Shown here: positions 9,347 through 16,578 of the stretch, piece after piece | Position numbering within the stretch: position 1 is the stretch's first letter | How the letters are laid out: every line of letters begins with the position of its first letter | Assembly (NCBI RefSeq): GCF_025370875.1 | Contig: NZ_JAMXFD010000024.1 | Coordinates: 70,208-102,767, forward strand | Reading direction: 5' to 3' | Length of the DNA stretch: 32,560 bases | Source of the DNA: Laspinema palackyanum D2c | Lineage (GTDB): Bacteria; Cyanobacteriota; Cyanobacteriia; Cyanobacteriales; Laspinemataceae | Position numbers and translations under genes: made by a program | The notes under the pieces: model-generated | Database searches by the model: none | What the model was told of the DNA's origin: nothing | What the model saw: the letters and a program-made list of their open reading frames with translations, nothing else

Positions 9347-9375
9347 CAAAAATGGGCGCACCTAGATGCGCCCAT
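9347..9375 (-). terminator. Rho-independent terminator on the minus strand
   Basis: A perfect 9-bp stem, ATGGGCGCA (9352-9360) and TGCGCCCAT (9367-9375), has a 6-base loop. Read on the minus strand it is followed at once by TTTTT. It would end transcripts coming from gltX or from the structured region between 9376 and 9625. Confidence 0.75.
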
Positions 9376-9625
9376 CTTATGAATCTTGTATGAATCGGTT
9401 TTTTTTAAACGTCCCCCAGACTGTCCCGATTCCTCTAAATGTAGGGGTGATTCAGGAATCACCCGAGAACAGGGATGGGGTCTAGCAGAGTCGGAGGGGA
9501 CAGCTAGATATCCAGCCAAGGACCCCTCCCGGAGATGAGTCCCCCTGCTGCCCGCATCCGCAAAGGAGTGTGTGGAACGAAACGCGGAATGCACAAGGCA
9601 AAATAGAACCAGGGAACAGTCTGAG
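9376..9625 (-). ncRNA. Candidate structured RNA downstream of gltX
   Basis: About 290 bases separate the gltX stop from the terminator, and they are unusually structured. A long-range stem pairs CAGACTGTCCC (9417-9427) with GGGAACAGTCTG (9612-9623): 11 pairs with one bulged base. Inside it lie nested stems: a perfect 8-bp hairpin with inner arms GGTGATTC and GAATCACC (plus strand around 9446-9465), a GGAGGGG/CCCCTCC stem, and a GCAxTCCGC/GCGGATGC stem. A roughly 200-nt RNA closed by its own ends resembles 6S RNA in outline, but I cannot match conserved 6S positions. The minus strand is favoured only because the terminator lies on that side; strand and identity are uncertain. It does not match tmRNA, RNase P RNA or SRP RNA as I know them. 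Confidence 0.35.
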
Positions 9626-9662
9626 GAAGGGTCAGGACACGGCTGGGACCCTCAACCGACAG

Positions 9663-11594
9663 TTAGGGGTTAGGGGAATGGTTCCCGGTAATTTGTTCTT
9701 TGATTTCCTCAACTTTGACCGACAACTCTTTACGAGTCGTTGCACTGAGTAAATACCGATAAATAAACCAGCCAGAGTAAGCCATACCCACGATTTCAAA
9801 GGTTGGCTGTACTAAGGGAATGCCGTTAAGCACTTCCAAGACAGCAACCAATACTCTCAGGGACACCAAAGCCGCAATCAGTAAACCAACGGTGGTTAAG
9901 GGTCTTTGGTTGTCTTTAACAAACCCAGTGACGTAATCCGGGAGATAAGAGAGGATTTCGCGAACTTGTTTGCCGATCCGCTCTAACTGTTCATTTGTGG
10001 CCCCTGTATTGGGGACTCCGGTGGTTACCACTGGGACAGTCGATGGTTCAGACATCTCGTCCACAGGGATTTCAGAAGTAGGAATTTCTACCACAATCTT
10101 ATCTTGGGATGTTTCTGGTTCAGGATTTTGAGTCAAGGTACTACCCTCTTGTTCGTCAACCTTTAAGACTTTGTGCAGGCGCGTTTTGTCCAGCTCCCGC
10201 TGATAAAGTAATACCCAAGATTGTATCAGGTCAGGACCGTGCAGTTCGCCAGTTAATCCGGCTCGCAGCGATCGCATCACCAGCCCTTTTTTGACATTAA
10301 GCTGTTTTGTGACCTGTTTAATGATGTCTTGGGCATCTGCTGCTGTCAGGCTTTCGTGACTTTTTAAATGTCCGATTACCGCTTCGAGAACCTGGGAGGC
10401 TCCCTCTTTTTCCAGTTCGGCTGCTGCTTCATCGCTGAGTTCGACCTCATCAACAAAGAACATCCGACTGAGTTCCACCGCATCAGTCAAGCGAGTTAAA
10501 CTCGGACCAATTAAGGCCGAGAGTTGTTCCAACCAAGGACGGTGGCCCTCCGGATCAACAGGATATCCCGCTTGTTGCCACACCGGAATTAGTTTTTCGG
10601 TGAGGTTTTCGGGGGACATTTGGTGGAGGTATTGGCTATTAATCCAATCCAGTTTATCCCAATCAAATTTGGCCCCAGCTTTATTAACGCGATCGAAGCT
10701 AAACTGCTTTGCCGCCTCATCCAGGGTAAACAGTTCCTGATTATCCGGTGGGGACCAACCCAGCAAGGTCATATAGTTGACCAAGGCTTCGGGGAGGAAT
10801 CCCATTGCTTGAAATTCGGAAATGCCGGTCACGTTATCTCGTTTTGAGAGTTTTTTGCCGGAAATATCCAAAATCAGCGGCGTATGGGCAAATTCCGGGA
10901 CTGCGACGCCAAAGGCTTCATACAGCAGAATTTGTTTGGCGGTATTGGCAATATGGTCTTCCCCGCGAATCACTTGGGTGATTCTCATGTCAATGTCATC
11001 GACAACAACGGCGAGGTTATAGAGTGGCATACCGATGTCGGCACCACTGGAACCCCGGGCGATCACCATATCGCCGCCAAGGTCGCTTCCCCGCCAGGAT
11101 ACTTCACCGCGCACCAAGTCATTCCAGACAATCTCGCGATCGTCTTCGATTTTGAACCGAATCACCGAGGGGCGTCCTTCGGCTTCAAATTTGGCGATTT
11201 GATCCACCGTTAGATCCCGGTGACGGTTATCGTAGCGGGGGGCTTCATTCCGCGCTTTTTGAGCTTCTCTCATTTCGTCGAGTTCTTCGGCGGTGGTGTA
11301 ACACCGATAGGCGAGACCCTTATCAATGAGAGTTTTGACTCGTTCCCGGTAGAGGTCGAGACGCTTGGACTGGAAAACCGGACCGGCATCCCAGTTCAAA
11401 CCCAACCAGGTGAGTCCATCCAGGATATTTTGGGTGAACTCCGGGCGCGATCGCTCCTCGTCTGTATCTTCGACCCGTAAAATGAACTGGCCCCCTTGAT
11501 TATGGGCAAATAACCAGTTAAACACAGCCGTTCTGGCTGTTCCAATATGTAAGTTCCCAGTCGGACTAGGAGCTATTCTTACGCGAACAGTCAC
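9663..11594 (-). CDS. gltX: Glutamyl-tRNA synthetase with C-terminal CAAD membrane domain
   Basis: Charges tRNA-Glu with glutamate for translation and for tetrapyrrole synthesis. The 643 residues exceed the usual 470-490. Residues 1 to about 480 are a normal bacterial GluRS with class I motifs HIGT (16-19) and KLSKR (248-252). A Pro/Glu/Thr-rich linker covers about 481-533. Residues about 534-637 are a CAAD domain (cyanobacterial aminoacyl-tRNA synthetase appended domain) with helices at about 568-588 and 596-616, ending in a charged amphipathic tail. CAAD domains are known to anchor synthetases to thylakoid membranes in some cyanobacteria. The start codon is GTG at 11594 with a weak AGAG upstream. 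tRNA-Asp lies 94 bases upstream on the same strand. Confidence 0.97.
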   Translation of the reverse strand: MTVRVRIAPSPTGNLHIGTARTAVFNWLFAHNQGGQFILRVEDTDEERSRPEFTQNILDGLTWLGLNWDAGPVFQSKRLDLYRERVKTLIDKGLAYRCYTTAEELDEMREAQKARNEAPRYDNRHRDLTVDQIAKFEAEGRPSVIRFKIEDDREIVWNDLVRGEVSWRGSDLGGDMVIARGSSGADIGMPLYNLAVVVDDIDMRITQVIRGEDHIANTAKQILLYEAFGVAVPEFAHTPLILDISGKKLSKRDNVTGISEFQAMGFLPEALVNYMTLLGWSPPDNQELFTLDEAAKQFSFDRVNKAGAKFDWDKLDWINSQYLHQMSPENLTEKLIPVWQQAGYPVDPEGHRPWLEQLSALIGPSLTRLTDAVELSRMFFVDEVELSDEAAAELEKEGASQVLEAVIGHLKSHESLTAADAQDIIKQVTKQLNVKKGLVMRSLRAGLTGELHGPDLIQSWVLLYQRELDKTRLHKVLKVDEQEGSTLTQNPEPETSQDKIVVEIPTSEIPVDEMSEPSTVPVVTTGVPNTGATNEQLERIGKQVREILSYLPDYVTGFVKDNQRPLTTVGLLIAALVSLRVLVAVLEVLNGIPLVQPTFEIVGMAYSGWFIYRYLLSATTRKELSVKVEEIKEQITGNHSPNP

Positions 11595-11629
11595 AATTAT
11601 TTTCTCTAATTAACTTCGTTGGCAAGGAG

Positions 11630-11668
11630 ACACGCCGTGTCCCCTATTATTAGGAAAACACGGCGCGT
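11630..11668. repeat. Inverted repeat between tRNA-Asp and gltX
   Basis: ACACGCCGTGT (11630-11640) pairs with ACACGGCGCGT (11658-11668) with one mismatch, around a 17-base loop. It lies in the 94-base leader between tRNA-Asp and the gltX GTG. It could be an RNA processing hairpin, an attenuator or a dispersed intergenic repeat. There is no T-run, so a simple terminator is unlikely. Confidence 0.7.
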
Positions 11669-11688
11669 AACCTGATTTATATTTTAAA

Positions 11689-11762
11689 CGGGACTGACGG
11701 GGCTCGAACCCGCAACTTCCGCCGTGACAGGGCGGTGCTCTAACCAATTGAACTACAGTCCC
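11689..11762 (-). tRNA. trnD: tRNA-Asp (anticodon GTC)
   Basis: A complete cloverleaf of 74 nt. Acceptor GGGACTG pairs with CAGTCCC, followed by discriminator G. The D arm is GTTC/GAGC. The anticodon arm is CCGCC-CTGTCAC-GGCGG with anticodon GTC. The T arm has the canonical TTCGAGC loop. CCA is not encoded. All identity features fit aspartate. Confidence 0.98.
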
Positions 11763-12077
11763 TTTCCTTGAGCCTTTTATATCTTGCATGATGCTTTTGG
11801 ATTTGTCAACCCCTTTTTCAAAAAAAATTTTTTGACCGGGGAAGGGGGCGATTACAGCTTGGCAATATCCAGTCAGGGCGGACCTTTGAGTGCTGCCAGA
11901 AACCGGGTTTCTTTCCCCAAACTCTGCCAATTTCCCCAAATCTAGGACAGAAACCCGGTTTCTTATCCCCGTCTCCTGCTCTCATGAGGGTCTAGGGGAT
12001 GATTTATCCTAGAGGGAAGGGCGATCGCCACCTTAACCCCCCATCACCCCCTCCAATCCTCAAGGGAAGGTAAAATC
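11763..12077. other. Gap between tRNA-Asp and the Uma2 gene
   Basis: It holds the tRNA-Asp promoter and two related 15-bp palindromes, AGAAACCGGGTTTCT (11898-11912) and AGAAACCCGGTTTCT (11949-11963), 51 bp apart. A variant, AGAAACCGGGCTTCT, recurs at 32432-32446. No gene is seen. Confidence 0.75.
11781..11809 (-). promoter_or_regulatory. Candidate tRNA-Asp promoter
   Basis: On the minus strand a perfect TTGACA (11809-11804) is followed after 17 bases by CAAGAT (11786-11781), a weak -10. A start near 11774 would place the mature tRNA about 12 bases downstream. The promoter may also serve gltX. Confidence 0.5.
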
Positions 12078-12641
12078 ATGTCTAATCAAGCCTTAAAATC
12101 TATTCTGACGGTCGAAGAATATCTGCACTATGAAGAACTCAGCGACATTCGTCATGAGTACATTCAGGGTCAAGTTTATGCCATGTCCGGAGGTAGCCAG
12201 GAACATAATTTGATTTCGGTTAATATTATCACTGGCCTAAAAACTCAGTTACGCGGGAGTGGTTGTCGAGTCTTTTCGGGCAACATGAAAGTCAGAATCA
12301 AAGACCTGGATTTATTTTATTATCCTGATGTTTCAATTAGCTGTAATCCTCAAGACCGGCAGAAGTATTTTCTTGAGTTTCCTTGTCTAATTTTTGAGGT
12401 ACTTTCTCCGAGTACCGAACGGATAGATCGTCAAGAAAAACTTATCAACTATAGAGAATTAAATAGTCTTCAAGAGTATGTGTTGGTATCCCAAACGGAA
12501 AAAAAGGTGGAAGTCTATCGGCGAGGCGATCGCCCCTGCGATTGGAGTTTAGCAACTTTTTTACAAAACGATATCATTGACTTTCAATCTCTTGGATTAC
12601 AGCTATCTCTTTCAGACATCTATGAAGAGGTAGAACTGTGA
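12078..12641 (+). CDS. Uma2-family (DUF820) putative endonuclease
   Basis: A 187-residue PD-(D/E)XK-fold protein of the Uma2/DUF820 family, which is greatly expanded in cyanobacteria and mostly uncharacterised. Putative active-site residues are visible: Glu27 in RHEYIQG, Asp84 in YYPDV, Glu107 in IFEVLSPST and Lys121 in RQEKLINY. The start has AAGG seven bases before ATG 12078. The gene converges with a second, divergent Uma2 protein downstream. Nuclease activity is predicted from the fold only; the biological role is unknown. Confidence 0.92.
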   Translation: MSNQALKSILTVEEYLHYEELSDIRHEYIQGQVYAMSGGSQEHNLISVNIITGLKTQLRGSGCRVFSGNMKVRIKDLDLFYYPDVSISCNPQDRQKYFLEFPCLIFEVLSPSTERIDRQEKLINYRELNSLQEYVLVSQTEKKVEVYRRGDRPCDWSLATFLQNDIIDFQSLGLQLSLSDIYEEVEL

Positions 12642-12660
12642 GGATAAAATCCCAAAACTA

Positions 12661-12696
12661 GAGCGGTTTTAGGCTAATCTTCGCTTAAAACCGCTC
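12661..12696. terminator. Hairpin between two convergent Uma2 genes
   Basis: An 11-bp perfect stem, GAGCGGTTTTA (12661-12671) and TAAAACCGCTC (12686-12696), can extend by two pairs. No clear T-run follows on either strand, so its strength as a terminator is doubtful, but its position between two stop codons suits that role. Confidence 0.5.
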
Positions 12697-12701
12697 CTTG
12701 C

Positions 12702-13412
12702 TTAATTCTCCTGTTTTTCCAACAACTGGTGGACAAAATGCGCGTGTTCGGGTGAATTCAATCCTTCTTGCCAAACGGTGAGGACTCCGGAAAAATCTCC
12801 CGCTAATAACTTGGGACAGTCTAACCATAACCCCGGAAAAACTAGACTCCGCAAAACTCCATTTTCGTCCGGTTCGATGAGGATATATTCGCCTTCCGTG
12901 AGGTGGAACCAATCCAGTTGAGTTTGAGACACGCGCCACACCAGATACTCTTGCACTCCGTTACGACGGTAGACTTGTTTTTTATCATGTAAATCGTAAG
13001 TGGCAGTTGATGCGGCGATTTCTGCTATAAATTCTGGTGGACCTTCAACATAATCATCTTCTGCGATCGCGGAAGTACCCCCAGTCTCAATTCTTAACAG
13101 TGCATCCGGTTGGGGTTCATTGTCTAAATCGAGACGCACGGTGGTGTTATCATTCAGTTCGGTCCCTGGCGTTGCCAGCCAGTAATTGCTTAACCATGCC
13201 ATGATTGCTGCATGAGGTAAACCGTGACTTTTAGAACGGACGGGTGATGGCATATAAACGACTCCTTCGATGAGTTCAGCTTTTTTGCAATTTGGCATAG
13301 CGTGATAGCGGCGCTCAAATTCAGGACGAGTGAGGCGATCGCCATTCTCTAAAGGAAGGAGTTGTTGTTCCGTTTTGTTGTTGGGTTTTCCCACTGAAGT
13401 TTGTCTACTCAT
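12702..13412 (-). CDS. Second Uma2-family (DUF820) putative endonuclease
   Basis: ATG 13412 is preferred because GGAGG lies eight bases upstream; the alternative ATG at 13427 sits just before that ribosome site. The product has 236 residues and is clearly diverged from the other Uma2 protein. Family positions visible are Glu in AELIEG (45-50), Asp103 in PQPDALLR, Glu131 in FIAEIAASTATYD and a Lys in HDKKQVYRR (about 144-145). The C-terminal 50 residues (LVFPGLWLD...) match the longer subgroup. It is probably monocistronic. The two adjacent Uma2 genes are too different to be a recent duplication. Confidence 0.92.
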   Translation of the reverse strand: MSRQTSVGKPNNKTEQQLLPLENGDRLTRPEFERRYHAMPNCKKAELIEGVVYMPSPVRSKSHGLPHAAIMAWLSNYWLATPGTELNDNTTVRLDLDNEPQPDALLRIETGGTSAIAEDDYVEGPPEFIAEIAASTATYDLHDKKQVYRRNGVQEYLVWRVSQTQLDWFHLTEGEYILIEPDENGVLRSLVFPGLWLDCPKLLAGDFSGVLTVWQEGLNSPEHAHFVHQLLEKQEN

Positions 13413-13494
13413 AATGTGAGCCTCCATGAATTGTTCTGGGAAATTACTGTCTCTATTATCAAAGATTTATTCCCCGATTGTCCAGGATTCGCAT

Positions 13495-14649
13495 TCACTC
13501 TTCTAGGTTTATGGCAAAAACTAAAAACTGGGTCACTTGCAACGGATTAAAATTATTATCGCTGACTAAAATTAACGAGCGTCGTCCATCGGCTAATTTG
13601 GGACCGAAGGTCATTCCTTCTAAGTTATCCAGGGGAATATCTAAAGTTCGCAAGTCCAGCAACAGGCGTTTTTGAGCCGGTTGGATGTTTTGAATATCAA
13701 CATCTTTTAAACTGTCGATTGGCTGAATATTTGTTGCGTCTCCCAGAGAAACTTCATATAATAAAACTGTATTTCCTACATCTTCTGTAAAGCCTCGTTC
13801 TAAACTGAGCAATTTTGTTTCATCCCAAGCGAGTAATTCGACTAAGCTATGAATTGTCAATCCATCCGGATATTTAGGTTCAGTCTGTACAGGTTCGGTG
13901 AGATAGTAAAACTCTTGGACGGGTTGTCCTGTGGTCAAATCATATTGCAAAATGCGGACGGGAGTTCCTTTTTCCAGATTGGCGGGTTCTCCATCTTGAA
14001 CTAAAGCCGTTTCGGTTGCGGTATAGAGGAATTGCTCACTCGGGCTTAAAGTTAGGCTTTCAAAAGCCTGATTATTCCGAATCCCTTGACCATTTTGAGC
14101 GATGAATTTATCGGGAATGGGGAGAGATTGGAGTTCTTTTCCTTCCCGGGAAAATTCTTTGATGAAGGGTTGAATATCTCGTTCCACATCTCCCTCGGAT
14201 GAAATAAATAGGGTATCGCGACGGGTTAAGGAAATCCCTTCAGGGTCTACGGTGTAAGTGGGAAAAGGGCGACTGCTTTTATCCACCAAGGGGGTAACAC
14301 CAATGGGGTTAACAGCCAGAGGATTTAATTCTATTTCTACATTGTAAAATCTTGCGGGTCCTTGGATTGCGCGATCGTCTGATACGGCATAATACAGATT
14401 GCGCTGAGGATCGTAGGTGATTCCTGAGAGTCCTCCGAGGGGGGTATCCTGAAAAATAAAGCCGGTGGGGATTTTGAATTCTCCTAAATATTCAACCGGA
14501 GAATTTATCACTGAGGCAGAATTAGAAATCCGTGACTTGGAAGGACTGGCAAAGCTTTCGGGAAGGGTTTGCGGTTGACAACCCATGCCAAAAGTACAAG
14601 ACAATCCCAAAGTTATCCATAAAATAGGGTTAATTTGAGCAAAAAGCAT
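13495..14649 (-). CDS. Phytase-like (esterase-like activity) secreted protein
   Basis: A 384-residue protein with an N-terminal hydrophobic segment (about 8-24) ending in GMGCQPQ; the Cys at 24 suggests a lipoprotein, though the lipobox is not canonical. The rest fits the phytase-like beta-propeller family: FQDTPLGGLSGITYDPQRN (about 66-84), VDPEGISL, NQAFESLTLSP and, near the C-terminus, NLEGMTFGP and LILVSDNNFN. Family members are often annotated as esterase-like or phytase-like phosphatases, with few biochemical data. A periplasmic or extracellular location is inferred. It is not obviously in an operon; the next minus-strand gene ends 117 bases upstream. Confidence 0.87.
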   Translation of the reverse strand: MLFAQINPILWITLGLSCTFGMGCQPQTLPESFASPSKSRISNSASVINSPVEYLGEFKIPTGFIFQDTPLGGLSGITYDPQRNLYYAVSDDRAIQGPARFYNVEIELNPLAVNPIGVTPLVDKSSRPFPTYTVDPEGISLTRRDTLFISSEGDVERDIQPFIKEFSREGKELQSLPIPDKFIAQNGQGIRNNQAFESLTLSPSEQFLYTATETALVQDGEPANLEKGTPVRILQYDLTTGQPVQEFYYLTEPVQTEPKYPDGLTIHSLVELLAWDETKLLSLERGFTEDVGNTVLLYEVSLGDATNIQPIDSLKDVDIQNIQPAQKRLLLDLRTLDIPLDNLEGMTFGPKLADGRRSLILVSDNNFNPLQVTQFLVFAINLEE

Positions 14650-14766
14650 AGAGGTTTGAGCTGATGTATTTTCTTGAAGTTAGCAGAAATATAAATTTTT
14701 TAAACAGCTAAATAGCCACTATTTCCCAGGTTTAATTTGAATTTATAGCAGTTTTAAACCTTAAAT

Positions 14767-16251
14767 TCACGAACAATTTTGAGAAAATTGGACCAACCAG
14801 TCTTTAACGACAAAGGTGGCGATGCAGTCATCTTCGTTATAGGTTAAAATTAAATCCAAGTAATGACGATCGCCTGTTTCTAACCAGCGATCGTACCACA
14901 CCACACATTGAGCACCGGACGCTAAGGCATTCTGCCACTCAAATCCGAGATATCGAGCAATCGACTTGAGGGCATAACTTTCCACCGGCATCACCACAGA
15001 TTGGGTGACTAACTTATGAATATCCACAAACCGATTGAGAATTACTTTCCATCGATGTGGGGGAGTATGATAGCGGCGGGCCAGTTTTTTTAGGGTTTGA
15101 ACTTCATAGTCACAAAAATGAAAAATTGGGGCAATCGGATAGGTCCAAATTAATTCCAAAAACTGCTCCCAAATTTGGAACTCTTCTTCGGGACTTTCGG
15201 CTAAAAAAGCATGAAATTTCTGCGTGGGTGCTTCTCCTGGGGCGAGATTGCGGCGATCAACGACTAACACGCCCAGTAGAAAATCGAGGTTTAATTCCGG
15301 TTGCGCTTCAATATCAAAATAGAGTTCAACCGGAGAAAGGGGTAGAAACTTGGGAGAAAGGGGCAATTTTTGGGGTAAAGCGATCGCTTGATTATTGAGG
15401 GTTGCCTTGGCTTGTATGATCAGATCACGGGCGACAGTTTCCGGTTCATATTGATTATTGCAAACCTCAACTAGACCATTGGCTAAAGTGAGTAAATCCG
15501 CATGGGCGAGGGATTCTAGTTGGGTCAAATTCAGTTGTTTTAACTGTTGATAACGAATCGGAGTTACTCCAGGCAGAAGGGAGAGGTGCTGTGTCTCTTG
15601 GGCGATCGCATAACAATGACTCTGCCAGTGGCACATACTGCAAGGATGTCGTGCCATAAAGACTTCCGGTTCTTGGCGATGGCTCAACATTTTAATGCAA
15701 GGGTTTAATACCTCCTGCATTTGAGGGACATATTTCTCTAAATTCACCCGATATTCCCCTACTTCACGGCAAACTAACCAGGCATCCTGGGGCCAAGCCC
15801 CCTGGACCCCGGCCAACACCAGGGCGTGAAATGCCGCCATAATTTGATGTTGTGCCTTCGGACGTTTACTGAAGCGAATATCCACGGGAATATAGGACCA
15901 ATTCCCATAAACCGAGGCACCGGGTTTTCGGATTAATAAATCAGGACGACTCATCAGGGTGACTCCTTGGGGTCCTGGAGTCATCAAGACGCCGTGAGCA
16001 ATGCGATCGATACCCTGTTGCATTAACGCCACAGTTGCCTCGGCACCCTTTACCCAGTCTCCGTAGGGATAATTCGGGCGTTGAGCGGGGTATTCTGCCA
16101 AAACGTCCTGTCGATAAACTTCGCTATCCCGTTTCAGTTTGGTGGCAAAATCACTCGCGGATTCTGGATGAGTGCCATTTCCATACAGGTTGAGGAATGA
16201 CAGGCGCGCACAGCGTTGGTAATCAAATAAAAGGTTGTCAGTTAGCAGCAT
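14767..16251 (-). CDS. TM0106-family RecB-like nuclease with RNase H-fold exonuclease domain
   Basis: ATG 16251 gives 494 residues starting MLLTDNLLFDYQRC, the usual beginning of this family; the open frame reaches upstream to 16323. The N-terminal half is a RecB/Cas4-like nuclease: Asp104 in SRPDLL, Asp124 in YIPVDIRF with a Lys nearby, and four Cys suited to an iron-sulfur cluster (Cys14, then Cys204, Cys207 and Cys213 in HPCSMCHWQSHC). Residues about 222-262 look like helix-hairpin-helix repeats. The C-terminal half is a DEDD-type exonuclease: FDIEAQ (312-317) with Asp313/Glu315, CDYE (380-383) and NEDDC (472-476). Both active sites look intact. Function is unknown; a DNA-processing role is inferred. 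Confidence 0.92.
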   Translation of the reverse strand: MLLTDNLLFDYQRCARLSFLNLYGNGTHPESASDFATKLKRDSEVYRQDVLAEYPAQRPNYPYGDWVKGAEATVALMQQGIDRIAHGVLMTPGPQGVTLMSRPDLLIRKPGASVYGNWSYIPVDIRFSKRPKAQHQIMAAFHALVLAGVQGAWPQDAWLVCREVGEYRVNLEKYVPQMQEVLNPCIKMLSHRQEPEVFMARHPCSMCHWQSHCYAIAQETQHLSLLPGVTPIRYQQLKQLNLTQLESLAHADLLTLANGLVEVCNNQYEPETVARDLIIQAKATLNNQAIALPQKLPLSPKFLPLSPVELYFDIEAQPELNLDFLLGVLVVDRRNLAPGEAPTQKFHAFLAESPEEEFQIWEQFLELIWTYPIAPIFHFCDYEVQTLKKLARRYHTPPHRWKVILNRFVDIHKLVTQSVVMPVESYALKSIARYLGFEWQNALASGAQCVVWYDRWLETGDRHYLDLILTYNEDDCIATFVVKDWLVQFSQNCS

Positions 16252-16578
16252 ATCTTTAACATACCAATAATCAGTCACACAGAAGACAAAGGGTGCAGAA
16301 ACGGGCGATCGCCTCAAAGTCACGAGGCAGAGGGGATCAGGCTAATCCGTAGCGGTCCAAACTGGCCCCCGGGCGGTGGGTTGCTCGGTGGGGAAGAAAG
16401 GGAGCATCAAATCAACAGCACCCCAAGGTAGAGAACATTAATTGATAGAATTTTTAGGAAAGGTTTATTTAATTATAAAGAATCTCTTATTAGAATTTAT
16501 GTAAAACTGGAGATAAAAATTATTGAATTCTCTTGTTAGACTCCGATAGAATCGACCCGCTCACTCGCTACCCGTTCT
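16252..16578. other. Divergent intergenic region before the hybrid kinase
   Basis: The left 70 bases are an in-frame extension of the RecB-like gene and probably its leader. The rest is AT-rich and holds the kinase promoter (16523-16552). No gene or strong repeat is seen. Confidence 0.6.
16523..16552 (+). promoter_or_regulatory. Candidate promoter of the hybrid histidine kinase
   Basis: TTGAAT (16523-16528) and TAGAAT (16547-16552) are separated by 18 bases; they match four and five of six consensus bases. Transcription would begin near 16559, leaving a leader of about 20 bases with no clear ribosome site. Confidence 0.45.

Noticed and set aside
9119-9594. Minus- and plus-strand frames across the palindromes
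   Set aside because: They translate inverted repeats and the structured region; overlap on both strands shows no real coding bias.
9376-9662. Assigning 6S RNA, tmRNA, RNase P RNA or SRP RNA by name
   Set aside because: Only the overall fold suggests 6S RNA; diagnostic conserved bases of these RNAs were not found.
11610-11939. 109-residue minus-strand frame
   Set aside because: It runs through the tRNA-Asp gene and its promoter.
12078-13412. Two Uma2 genes as a toxin-antitoxin or defence pair
   Set aside because: They are convergent, diverged from each other and each has its own start signals; Uma2 genes are abundant in cyanobacteria.
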